From positions 124,001 to 188,000 of the forward strand of contig NW_026570312.1 in assembly GCF_019649055.1 (NCBI RefSeq): DNA of 64,000 nt, in the 5' to 3' direction. Positions 33,669 to 42,318 of the stretch are shown piece after piece; position 1 is the first letter of the stretch, and each line of letters begins with the position of its first letter. Position numbers and translations under genes: made by a program. Below the pieces are notes generated by a model. That model had not been told where the DNA came from. It saw only the letters and a list, made by a program, of their open reading frames with translations, and did not search any database. This DNA comes from Paramacrobiotus metropolitanus. Its lineage: Eukaryota > Tardigrada > Eutardigrada > Parachela > Macrobiotidae.

Positions 33669-33787
33669 CGCTTTAGCCGAGTTAGGTTGAACACCGGAAG
33701 CGCCATGTCGTGTATATTTAACCTGACTGCAATAAGGCAGCAAACCATAAACACTTCATCCCACAAAGGTACAAAAATATAGGGCAG

Positions 33788-33890
33788 AAAAATGTAGTTT
33801 TTTAAGCATGCAGCATGCAACCCTGAGATTAAGACCGGCCGTTTAGGAGGTAGTACATGAGGCGAATGGCCATCATTCATAGCCAGTGAA
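33788..33890 (-). ncRNA. tRNA-like unit 4 (degenerate)
   Basis: Found from spacing and tail: T5 at 33788-33792, CAGGGTTGCATGC in the T-arm position without a good B box, and TGTAGTTCACTGGCTA in the A-box position. Confidence 0.35.
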
Positions 33891-34047
33891 CTACAAAGTC
33901 ATTCGAATACAGACAAACAGACGGCCAAGTACAATGTCAACCATTGAGTGTGCATACAATTTTACGCCCAGCTCTTTGAGTTTAATTCTAATATTCTGGG
34001 AACTATTGTCAATACTTTTCCCAAGACGAAAACAAAAATATAAAACG

Positions 34048-34166
34048 AAAAAAAAGTAAGTTTCTCAAAATTGCAAATTAGCTGTAAGGGACTTGAACCC
34101 GCAACCGTTTCATTTCCCCGTTGCTGTAGTTCAACGGTGCAAAGCACTATACTACGCTGCTCTACG
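34048..34166 (-). ncRNA. tRNA-like unit 5
   Basis: B box GGTTCAAGTCC (34089-34099), A box GCGTAGTATAGTG (34145-34157), T8 terminator 34048-34055. The anticodon-arm stem is CCGTTG/CAACGG around AACTACAG (34118-34137), the same geometry as unit 2 with one compensatory T-A to C-G change. Confidence 0.65.
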
Positions 34167-34261
34167 ACAGTCATTTTTAGATTCGCTCGTCGGGGAGGAA
34201 CATAAAATTACAACGGTCAACAGCAATGCATATTCGATGTCATTCCAACAAAATAAAATCC

Positions 34262-34376
34262 AAAAAGAAGGTTTTAAGAAATGTGCATTACTTATAGGGG
34301 TTTCGAACCCAAGGCCCTAAACTGACTGAGTCGTAGCGGAGACAAGACGGACAACCACTACACTACGAAGTCTCAC
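34262..34376 (-). ncRNA. tRNA-like unit 6
   Basis: B box GGTTCGAAACC (34299-34309), A box GTAGTGTAGTGGT (34354-34366), T5 terminator 34262-34266. Its tail AACCTTCTTTTTGG matches unit 7. Confidence 0.65.
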
Positions 34377-34501
34377 GGCAACATAACAAAATCCGCACGG
34401 TAAGGGCTGTACAACTATGTGCCGCTCGTTGAAAACTAATAAGGAATTAACGGTATCACACCGAATGTGTAAATACAACTAAATGCAAGAATTTAAGCAC
34501 G

Positions 34502-34622
34502 AAAAAGAAGGTTTTAAGAAAATGCTTTTTGATTTTTAGGGACTGGAACCCAGGACCAGCAACAGGTAAACGGATTCGCCTGGTATTGGCCACTTTACTG
34601 GACCACTCGACTACAAGAGTCA
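34502..34622 (-). ncRNA. tRNA-like unit 7
   Basis: B box GGTTCCAGTCC (34540-34550), A box GTAGTCGAGTGGT (34602-34614), T5 terminator 34502-34506. The longer A-to-B distance resembles class II (Leu/Ser) tRNAs. Confidence 0.6.
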
Positions 34623-34749
34623 TCAACCAAAATAATAGTAATAACACAGCTTGCAGTGTTCATTTTAACACCTCTCAACAGCGATTCACCCAAAATTCCC
34701 CATATCAAGTCTCACTAATAAAAATATAACAGTTCATGAGATAAAAACC

Positions 34750-34856
34750 AAAAAAGAAGGATATTTACAAAATCGCATTTTTATGTAGACTAGAACCTCC
34801 GACCTCCAATGACGAAGCAACGGAAGGCACTACTATACTAGCGGGGTCGCTCTACG
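34750..34856 (-). ncRNA. tRNA-like unit 8
   Basis: B-box-like AGGTTCTAGTCT (34787-34798), A box CTAGTATAGTAGTG (34828-34841), T6 terminator 34750-34755. Confidence 0.5.
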
Positions 34857-35398
34857 CAAGACCTTAAAAAATACGACAGCGCCAGAGGCGAACGCTGACG
34901 GCGATTCATAGTGAATGTGCCTGTGGCCTACCCACCCAAGTGACCAACTGCATGAAAACCAGTACGACATCCCAACCGAAGTGTAGTCTCGGGCGGTCGT
35001 GCGTTACACTGTTCCGAATTTACCAACGAACGGCACAGACGGTGACTACTTAGACTTTATTGAACTCGCAACCGGCATAATAACTAAACAACAAAAGTGC
35101 CTTGCGGAACGAAACGCAAAAACCATAATGTACCAGCTAAACAGTGTACAACACATATAACGGAACGTAACCTTGAATAAAAGAGAAAAGCTAGCAGCAA
35201 AACAAAAAGATAAAACGATACACTAGATCTAGAGTATGAGATCTCAAAAAGAGTGACATGAGCGTACAAATAAAAGAATGAAAGCAAAAGAGATCATACG
35301 CGTGTGGTGATGGATCTCGAGCATTTCGAACAAAACACCAGAGATTCTAGCGATAGTGGGCAAAATCCGGCTCCAGAAATCGACCAGACGATACCACC
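34857..35398. other. Spacer, no gene recognised
   Basis: Between the array and a small ORF; no further tRNA-like unit detected. Confidence 0.4.
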
Positions 35399-35581
35399 TT
35401 AAGGAATCTTGGGAGGGAGCTTAGACACGGCCTCCCTGACAGCAATTCTTCCACGCTCGAAGCGCTGCTGGGCTTCAGTGCGTTCGGCCATCTTCTGCGC
35501 CACTATTTCCGTCCACGCTGTCACACGGGTTTCCAGCGCCTGCTTAGCCGCTTTCTTTTTCTCCGAAGCTGGAGGAGTCAT
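35399..35581 (-). CDS. Small helical accessory protein (60 residues)
   Basis: ATG at 35581, one continuous frame. Highly charged and likely a single long helix (EKKKAAKQALETRVTAWTEI, then RTEAQQRFERGRIAVREAV). No family recognised. Confidence 0.4.
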   Translation of the reverse strand: MTPPASEKKKAAKQALETRVTAWTEIVAQKMAERTEAQQRFERGRIAVREAVSKLPPKIP

Positions 35582-36213
35582 ATTGGTATGAAAACCACAA
35601 CAACGCAAAGAACGGAATAAGATAAAAGTTATCGCAACGATATCGGGCGTATCAGTGAAAGGGAGTAATATAATTTAGATTGTACGAAAATTTTTACACT
35701 GGGATACATTCAGGATAGGAGTTTGACAGCCGCCCACGCTGGTGACCGCATACTTCGTAACCAGCGAAGTCCACTAACACACGACAGAGCGTGTATATTG
35801 CAACAACACTTCTTAGCACCGTCAGCAATTTCGCTAGAGTGTGTATATTAAACGAATATACGCTCGACAATTTACCGCTTTCAACACGCAAAATCCTAAC
35901 TTCCACAGACTTTTAATTCCTTTTTACAAAATACTTAAAGCCTATAAAATTACGGATCATTCCATCAGTACAAAATTCATGGAAAACAGAGCCATAACTG
36001 TAGGCTCGATCACAACTGGGAGGAGAGCAAAACAACACTCATTTTAAATGCTAAAAGGCAGCAGCTATAAAATTATACATGATTAAGCATGTTGCGCTCA
36101 GCATCCTCAAAACGCACGTAAAGGGCAGGCAGGAAACAGCGAGAGATTTAAACAAAAAGGAGCCCATACAGTTTAAATCATTAAGCCGTTCTCTTAAAAA
36201 TACAGGCGGCTAA
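35582..36213. other. Spacer, no gene recognised
   Basis: Accessory-region non-coding DNA, probably carrying promoter or splice signals for the flanking ORFs that I cannot resolve. Confidence 0.35.
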
Positions 36214-36996
36214 TCAGAAAGAGGAAAAACGGATTCCGCGCAGGGAACGGCGCTGCACAATGTGCTTACGCTTTTTCTTCGGTTTCTGATCCGTGCCGAA
36301 GTCTTCATCCACCCACAGCATGTCCACAGGCAAGAATTCAATCGGATCCTTAAAATCCAGCTTGTTCTCTGCCCACCAGTCATCCACATCTAAGTCTGGC
36401 TCTTTCCAGTCCTCGAGATTGCCAGATCCCCACAGCTTTGGAATAGGCTCATCGTCCAAAGTATACAGCATCCGACCACACGAGCCTGGGCCATTATTCT
36501 CACACTCCACACAACAAAGCTCTTCTTCCATCACTCGCTTGTTGTGTTCCACCATGCGCTGATGACGCTCACGCGGAGTTTCCGGCGGGTTGAATAAGGA
36601 TGGCAAGCCAAATTCCTTGCGCAGGCGTTCGGATGCTTCACGAAGGATAGGAGTGTCGGGATACAGAATGAAACCGATCTTCAAGTAATACATCTGCATT
36701 TCCGACGCACGAACTTTCTCGATCTCTAAAGCCACCTGAGCCTCAAAATCCAATGGCTCGGGTTCTGTAAAATTCAAGGCCATAATTTCGGAATTAGAGA
36801 GTTTACACAGCTCCGAAATAGAAATATACGGGCCGTCCAAAGAACGCCAAAAGTACACAAACTCGGAGATGTGTTCCTGGTTCGCCAGAACATACGCAAC
36901 AGAATCAGAAAATCTGACGAACTTACGGCGCTTCTTCTCATCTTGCTCCGCACAGATCATACGCCCGCGCTCTGATTTGTAAAATTCCATCTCCAT
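36214..36996 (-). CDS. Accessory protein of 260 residues
   Basis: ATG at 36996. Charged N-terminus (QDEKKRRKFVRFSD), a central helical part, a short cysteine cluster CCVECENNGPGSC near residue 180 and a C-terminal basic KPKKKRKH that could be a nuclear localisation signal. No recognised domain. Complete single-exon ORF in the element's sense direction. Confidence 0.6.
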   Translation of the reverse strand: MEMEFYKSERGRMICAEQDEKKRRKFVRFSDSVAYVLANQEHISEFVYFWRSLDGPYISISELCKLSNSEIMALNFTEPEPLDFEAQVALEIEKVRASEMQMYYLKIGFILYPDTPILREASERLRKEFGLPSLFNPPETPRERHQRMVEHNKRVMEEELCCVECENNGPGSCGRMLYTLDDEPIPKLWGSGNLEDWKEPDLDVDDWWAENKLDFKDPIEFLPVDMLWVDEDFGTDQKPKKKRKHIVQRRSLRGIRFSSF

Positions 36997-37582
36997 TGTA
37001 TGAAAGATCAGAGATTTAAACCAGAGCAAATGACGGCAAAAGTCTGAAGAATTTAAAAGCTGCAGCTCAAAATGTAAGAAGCAAGACTAAACAGGAAAAC
37101 CGCTGACACCCTGCAGCTGTGCAGACGGAAACAGCTGTGCGCTATGTGACTGCCACTGCCCTAACATTTAACGACACACGGGCGGTTGCCATGGTATCAT
37201 TTGTTTACATGTTCAAACGTGAAGACTTTACATTTTTAAACTGTCATTTGTGTGTTAAAATCGTTTTCCGTCGGATTGTCCGCCAAATTCTGATTTTGAA
37301 TAATTGAACAGTCTAATTTTAACTGATTTATTACTGAACGGCCAAGTCTGCGTTCCAGAGAATGAGTGGTAAGCTAATTCGTAGAATAGCTGCACATTGC
37401 ACAGGCTGTAAAAATAACGTTAAAGAGCTAATTGTGAACGAAAAACAGGTTCTGTACAGGATTCTATGAACTTGGAATAAAATGCCCAACACTAAAGATA
37501 ATGCTCTTCCGTAAAACGAAAAATACAGAGGCTAAAATAAGAGAGCACTAAAACAGGGCTATGATTGCAGGGGAAATCATCA
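36997..37582. other. Spacer, no gene recognised
   Basis: Non-coding part of the accessory region; short open frames only. Confidence 0.35.
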
Positions 37583-38431
37583 TTACACCGCAGCGCCCAT
37601 GTCATCGTCGTCGTCATCACGGCGTGGACGGTGGCGTTTGGCGATTGAAGCATCCAGTTTGCCCGGGCCACGCTTCTCCTGTCCTTCATGTAACAGCCAA
37701 CGAGTTTGTTGCAATTGCTGCTGTTGTTGGGATGACGAGCGCGGATCCGCTGCATTCAGACGATCGAAATAGCGCTGCTCTGCTTCCAAGCGGTGATCCT
37801 CGTCAATATTGGAAACCAATTCCTCGATATGCTGATTATACGCGTCCACGAGCGTAACAACGGCACCATGGTCTCCCGTTTCCCCGGGGACATAATCCAA
37901 CGCAGTGAGAAACTCGACAGGATTGCGCACCACATTGATGCCGTAGTTCCGACGGAGTTCGCAAACAATTTGCCCGATGAGCCATCCTTGGCGGAAGTCC
38001 ACCCGCAGGTAACGTAACAATGCATAGTGTGCGTCCTTTGACAAATCTAGAGTGTGAACAAAGCGGTTGTATTTGTCTAACGTCATCTCCGATCCATTAT
38101 GGTAAATCTTGCCGCGGAAACGCAATCGAGTGTCGGGATGCAGCTCCACATAATCGGCGTCCGGATTGTAGGGACAATTAATCAAACCAGACGGGGGAAT
38201 ATAACTCTTTCCTCCACGAGCATAGTCGTGCGGAGACGGACGAAGGCCACAATCCACCATGCGATGGGACCATTCAAATGTCGGTTCTGGCCATCCGACG
38301 TGAGGATCAGGATACATTGGCGGCTGAAAATCGGGCAGGACATCTGCCAAAATCTGCACTGAATCTTCCGAGGAACTCGTAGTATCCTCATGGTGATAAG
38401 AAGGATGTGACGGCACTTTCGGGCGATGCAT
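37583..38431 (-). CDS. Accessory protein of 282 residues, PYNPDA family
   Basis: ATG at 38431 (MHRPK). Contains GLINCPYNPDA near residue 85, a helical region with CELRRNYGINVVRNPVEF, a glutamine run (SSSQQQQQLQQ) and an Asp run near the C-terminus after a basic KRHRPRRDD. The PYNPDA and ELRR blocks match the second exon at 29425-30245 in order, so the two are probably old duplicates. Function unknown. The frame is open upstream of the ATG, but that part looks non-coding. Confidence 0.58.
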   Translation of the reverse strand: MHRPKVPSHPSYHHEDTTSSSEDSVQILADVLPDFQPPMYPDPHVGWPEPTFEWSHRMVDCGLRPSPHDYARGGKSYIPPSGLINCPYNPDADYVELHPDTRLRFRGKIYHNGSEMTLDKYNRFVHTLDLSKDAHYALLRYLRVDFRQGWLIGQIVCELRRNYGINVVRNPVEFLTALDYVPGETGDHGAVVTLVDAYNQHIEELVSNIDEDHRLEAEQRYFDRLNAADPRSSSQQQQQLQQTRWLLHEGQEKRGPGKLDASIAKRHRPRRDDDDDDMGAAV

Positions 38432-38785
38432 TGCAGCAACAAACAGTAATTTTAGCCACAAATTCAGTGTATAAAAAAGAGTAAACTCAGACGAAACTGA
38501 AAGCGAATTGATAACTAACGCTGATCTCGCAGGTATGAATATCGTTTGCGGCCCGCTATCAGCAGCTTTCCTGCGCAGCTGATATGCACAAAGAGCATTG
38601 AACGGTACTACGTCATCGCGGACTGTCCAATGGCGACCACGCGCACACTCCATCTGTACGTACAGCCAATTTTTGGGAATTTTCCAGACAGCTTTGATGC
38701 ATTGAAGGTAAAATTTCAATCCTTGAAGTTGAAAAATAAAATAAAAATAAAATAAATGTACAAATTTACACGGCCGCTCGGCCTT

Positions 38786-39409
38786 TTAATCCAGGTTACA
38801 TAAGGTACAGATCCGGCAAAATTTCGCTAAATCAGACTTCATATCAGGCCAGAAAAACCGAAGGTTTTTGTACAAGTAATCATATGGCGAAATGGCACTG
38901 CCATACTTATGAAGCAACCGACGGTGTACTGATTCAGCTAATATTTTACGCCATTGAAACGGTATCAGAATTTTAGGGATTCTCTTCTGGATATCCTCTC
39001 TTTCGCCGTAATGGCAGATAATGCCTTTTACTTTCAGAACTAGAGGGAGATGCCAGGCCGCGTATGCAGATTCCTCAAGAGTGCAATCTCCATCAACAAC
39101 GGCGTCCCACAACATCATGTCACTGCACTCCATCTGGCGATACCTCCAGAATTCCTGCTTATCAAGGGCGTCATCTGATATTACGCCTTGTGGCCAGAAC
39201 TGCTCAATTGGACGTGCCCAAGCCGGGACTGGGAGAATTCTGTCTTCTACAACTGCTAAAGAAGTTTTTGCTGGCTGCACCAGCCCAATCTCCATTGCGT
39301 TACAGGTAATTGGCGAAACATAACTGGCTAATGGTTCAGCTGGTTCGGATTGACTCCCTCCCGGCTGGGATACATTCAGAATAGCCGGTTCTCTATCATT
39401 TGTGGCCAT
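38786..39409 (-). CDS. Accessory protein with integrase-type H2C2 zinc module
   Basis: 207 residues, ATG at 39409, overlapping the integrase ORF end by 34 nt in another frame. The C-terminal 75 residues have the integrase N-terminal zinc pattern: ILIPFQWRKIL, then HRRLLHKYG, FFWPDMKSDL and CRICTLC. It also shares an EFWRYRQMEC block with FWRETQQQC upstream of the H2C2 module in the first pol ORF, so these two are related by duplication. There is no DDE catalytic core. Possible role in integrase assembly or nucleic-acid contact is inference. Confidence 0.65.
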   Translation of the reverse strand: MATNDREPAILNVSQPGGSQSEPAEPLASYVSPITCNAMEIGLVQPAKTSLAVVEDRILPVPAWARPIEQFWPQGVISDDALDKQEFWRYRQMECSDMMLWDAVVDGDCTLEESAYAAWHLPLVLKVKGIICHYGEREDIQKRIPKILIPFQWRKILAESVHRRLLHKYGSAISPYDYLYKNLRFFWPDMKSDLAKFCRICTLCNLD

Positions 39410-41067
39410 GCGCTTTTAGCATCAGCCGACGGGTCTCTCTTACGCTTTTTGTCGTTCATCTGATTTACAAGTCTTTCCACAGGTTTCACCACACGCCCGG
39501 AGCGGGTTTTAAGCAATGGAACCGCTTCCATCTGGTTATCCAAATATTCAGCATACTCAGCATCAAGGCGCGACGATGCTGAGTCAACGGACGGAATCAC
39601 CGGCGGTGGCGCGGGCGCCTCAACTAATTCATCAGGGCATTCCTTTTCCACACAGTCAAGCAACTTCGGTAAGTGCTCATCCTGTAAAATAGTATCAACG
39701 TCGCGGAAATTATAAGGCTTTAAGCGGCTGACATGAACTGTGTCAGTTTTGACATTCCCGCGCCGGTTACTTTTTACTACATAATGCACTGGCCCTGACT
39801 GACGTACAATTTCCCATCCAGCAGTCCAACGGGGCATAAGGGATGGATTCTTCCCCACTTTTCTGTGAAGTACATACACCAGAACCTGATCTCCCGGCTT
39901 ATACGAGGTATGGGATATGTTAGCGTCATAACGGATTTTGTCCTTTAATTTATGGCGAAATTCCTCTGCGTTAACTAAATCCAAGGCCTCACCAAGGCCA
40001 CGCTGCATCTGCTGTACATATACGTGAGCGGGAATTACGAAATCCTCCTCAAATGGCAGGAAGTTATTTATCGGTAAGCGCATCTCGGTGCCGTGCATCA
40101 TGAAGAATGGTGAGCGGCCCGTTCGCTCCACAACCTTACTGTTAAATGCCGCACAAAGTGCTGGGAGGAATATATCCCAGTCACTTTGCTGCTCATTAAC
40201 ATACTTCGCTAGCGCCTTCTTGATTTCCCCTACGCGCTTTTCAACAAGTCCATTACCCTGCTGGTGGCCTGACGCCGTCGGTGCATGAGCAACACCAGCG
40301 AGAGCGAGAAGCTCCCGAAACATTTCAGACATGAAATTACTGCCGCGGTCTGAGGTAATGTGTACCGGCATGCCAAAGACTGTTAGTATCCGGCGATAAA
40401 AGAACAACGCCAATGTGGCAGCGTCATTCCTCTCGACTGCCTCTGCAACTATATATTTGCTTCCGTAATCGACAGCGATTATTATGTTTTTATTTCCAGA
40501 TTCCGTCGTTGGGAGGGCCGGAGCAACGTCAATTGCCCAAACTAACCGAGGAGGAACGGTCGGGTTTGACTGGAGAGCGCCGGCCGGTGCCGTAGCGAGA
40601 GGATTTTGTGCAAGACACGCCGGGCAAGAAGCACAATAACTTTTAACAGACTCGAACATACGGGGCCAATAAAAATACTTGTACATCCTTTTATAGGTGG
40701 CCAGGACGCCCAAGTGTGCCGCTAGCGGGGAATCATGGTTGTCCTGAAGGAACTGAAGCCGCCAGTGAACAGGTACATACATGCAGTAATAGATCTTCCG
40801 GTTTAATTCGAACTTATAATAAACAACGCCCTGTTTCACAACAAATTTGTTTAAATGTAATTTCTCGTGGTCTGACATCTTTTCCTTTTTATTTTCTAGG
40901 AGCAACCGCCATCGGGTAATCCTCGCGTCTCGAGACTGCTCTTCAGCCCAGTATGAAGCCTTATCGTCGGTAATCAGCTTCTGCACTTTGTCTGCATCGA
41001 AGGCCTTCATATCTTCTTCAGAAATGGCTTTGACTTCGGCCGACATCATCTCGAAACGGATATCCAC
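39376..41067 (-). CDS. Integrase of the giant element
   Basis: Same frame as the RT ORF but separated by TAA at 41068-41070. H2C2 site (HDSPLAAHLG, then CASCPACL) near residues 105-152; catalytic D in AIDVAP, D in SDRGSNF and E in GLVEKRVG spaced as in DDE integrases; then a GPY/F-like block (RWTAGWEIVRQSGPVHYVV). The C-terminal part after residue 450 is Pro/Glu-rich, then basic (NDKKRKRDPS). Joins element cDNA to the host genome. Confidence 0.88.
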   Translation of the reverse strand: MDIRFEMMSAEVKAISEEDMKAFDADKVQKLITDDKASYWAEEQSRDARITRWRLLLENKKEKMSDHEKLHLNKFVVKQGVVYYKFELNRKIYYCMYVPVHWRLQFLQDNHDSPLAAHLGVLATYKRMYKYFYWPRMFESVKSYCASCPACLAQNPLATAPAGALQSNPTVPPRLVWAIDVAPALPTTESGNKNIIIAVDYGSKYIVAEAVERNDAATLALFFYRRILTVFGMPVHITSDRGSNFMSEMFRELLALAGVAHAPTASGHQQGNGLVEKRVGEIKKALAKYVNEQQSDWDIFLPALCAAFNSKVVERTGRSPFFMMHGTEMRLPINNFLPFEEDFVIPAHVYVQQMQRGLGEALDLVNAEEFRHKLKDKIRYDANISHTSYKPGDQVLVYVLHRKVGKNPSLMPRWTAGWEIVRQSGPVHYVVKSNRRGNVKTDTVHVSRLKPYNFRDVDTILQDEHLPKLLDCVEKECPDELVEAPAPPPVIPSVDSASSRLDAEYAEYLDNQMEAVPLLKTRSGRVVKPVERLVNQMNDKKRKRDPSADAKSAWPQMIENRLF

Positions 41068-42318
41068 TTAGTCTCGTTCCAGGATAGCGAAACAGCACTC
41101 AATCATCGCGGCATCACCGGCGAAAGGGTAAGTTTGCCGATAGTCAAACTCGATATCTGAGTCGTCAGAGTCAGGTTCCGGTTGTTCTCCTGGATTTCTG
41201 CTTAACGCGTCAGCAATAACGTTCTCTTTACCGGGAATATGTACCGGTTTAGTATTGAACTGCTGTATGTATAAAGCCCAGCGCCCGAGGCGGCCAGCGG
41301 CATTGCGCATGTTATTAAGAAAGACCAATGCTTGGTGATCAGTTTGTACTTCGAACTGATAATCGGAAAGATAGTGTTTCCATTTCTTGAGAGCGCAAAT
41401 AACAGCATAGGCCTCAAGCTCAGTAGGGAAGTAGAGCCTTTTCTGAGTCTCGGTTAACTTGCGGCTTAAATACGCGATAGGACGCCAGTTTGTTGGCACA
41501 TCCGCCGGTTTATCCTTGGGACATTGCATAAGAACTGCACCCACCGCAATAGTACTGGCATCGACGATAACTCGCGACAAAGCCTCTGGGTCATAACGGG
41601 CCAAGACCGGCGCCGTCACCAAGGCCTCCTTCAATTGTTCCACAGACCTGCACTGATCCGTTCCCCATTCGAAGATAACTTTTTTGGGAATTAATTTTTG
41701 AAGCGGCTCCGCAATCTCTTGAAAATTCTTAATAAATTGGCGATAATATCCAACCATGCCTAGGAACCGTAATATGTCTTTTTTGTCTTTTATAGGGCCA
41801 AATTTCTTAACCGCCTGGATCTTCTCTGGATCTGTACTTATACCGAACTGATCGACCGTATGACCCAAAAAGGTAATCGAATTAACAAACAATTCTGTTT
41901 TTTCAGGATTAATGGTCCAGCCGCATTCCTGGAGCCGCAGGAAAAGCTCCTGTAAGTCCCGCATGTGATCTGCCAGGTTTTTACTGAAGACGATAATGTC
42001 ATCAATAAAAACCAACACGTTCCTCCATTTCATGTTCGCAAGCGTCAAATCCATGGCGCGCTGGAAAGCCGAAGGAGCATCCTTCATCCCAAAAGGTAAG
42101 ACCTTATACTGGAACGTAAATTCTTCTCCCACCATCGTTGTTTTACATCGGTCTTCCGGTTTAATTTTTATTTGCCAAAATCCACTCTTTAAATCGATCT
42201 TACTAAAGACCGTAGCTTTATCGAGGGCATTTAATATGTCGTCAACTCTGGGAAGCGGGTAACTGCTGCCCATTAATTTTTCGTTAAGCTTACGGAAATC
42301 CACGGTTAAACGCCTGGA
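41068..42318 (-). CDS. Reverse transcriptase and RNase H
   Basis: Continuous with the upstream pol frame except for TAA at 42319-42321, which falls in the KKKDG position of the RT fingers. Motifs in order: VDFRKLN, YPLPRVDD, FSKIDLKSGFWQI, FGMKDAPSAFQR, catalytic FIDDIIVFSK, FLGHTV, LRFLGMVGYYRQFI, then RNase H with DAS, ELEAYA, TDHQAL and ADALSR. Ends at TAA in frame with integrase. Confidence 0.9.
   Translation of the reverse strand, partial: SRRLTVDFRKLNEKLMGSSYPLPRVDDILNALDKATVFSKIDLKSGFWQIKIKPEDRCKTTMVGEEFTFQYKVLPFGMKDAPSAFQRAMDLTLANMKWRNVLVFIDDIIVFSKNLADHMRDLQELFLRLQECGWTINPEKTELFVNSITFLGHTVDQFGISTDPEKIQAVKKFGPIKDKKDILRFLGMVGYYRQFIKNFQEIAEPLQKLIPKKVIFEWGTDQCRSVEQLKEALVTAPVLARYDPEALSRVIVDASTIAVGAVLMQCPKDKPADVPTNWRPIAYLSRKLTETQKRLYFPTELEAYAVICALKKWKHYLSDYQFEVQTDHQALVFLNNMRNAAGRLGRWALYIQQFNTKPVHIPGKENVIADALSRNPGEQPEPDSDDSDIEFDYRQTYPFAGDAAMIECCFAILERD

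Larger units (their letters stand above)
33044..34856 (-). repeat. Tandem array of eight tRNA-like Pol III units
   Basis: Terminator-to-terminator spacings are 298, 213, 233, 260, 214, 240 and 248 bp, all in the sense direction of the giant element. Each unit has an A-box region, a B-box region and a conserved tail of about 40 nt (loosely TTTCTTAAAACCTTCTTTTTC) ending in T5 or longer. Bodies diverge strongly while tails and promoter boxes are kept, except in unit 4. T stems have only about three good pairs and no clear acceptor stem is seen, so they are not ordinary tRNA genes. Confidence 0.68.

Noticed and set aside
33044-34856. Cluster of functional tRNA genes
   Set aside because: T stems have only about three pairs, acceptor stems are not evident and loops are 8 nt; tRNA-like units fit better.
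33044-34856. CRISPR-like array
   Set aside because: Repeats are degenerate, long and eukaryotic, with no short identical repeat-spacer pattern.
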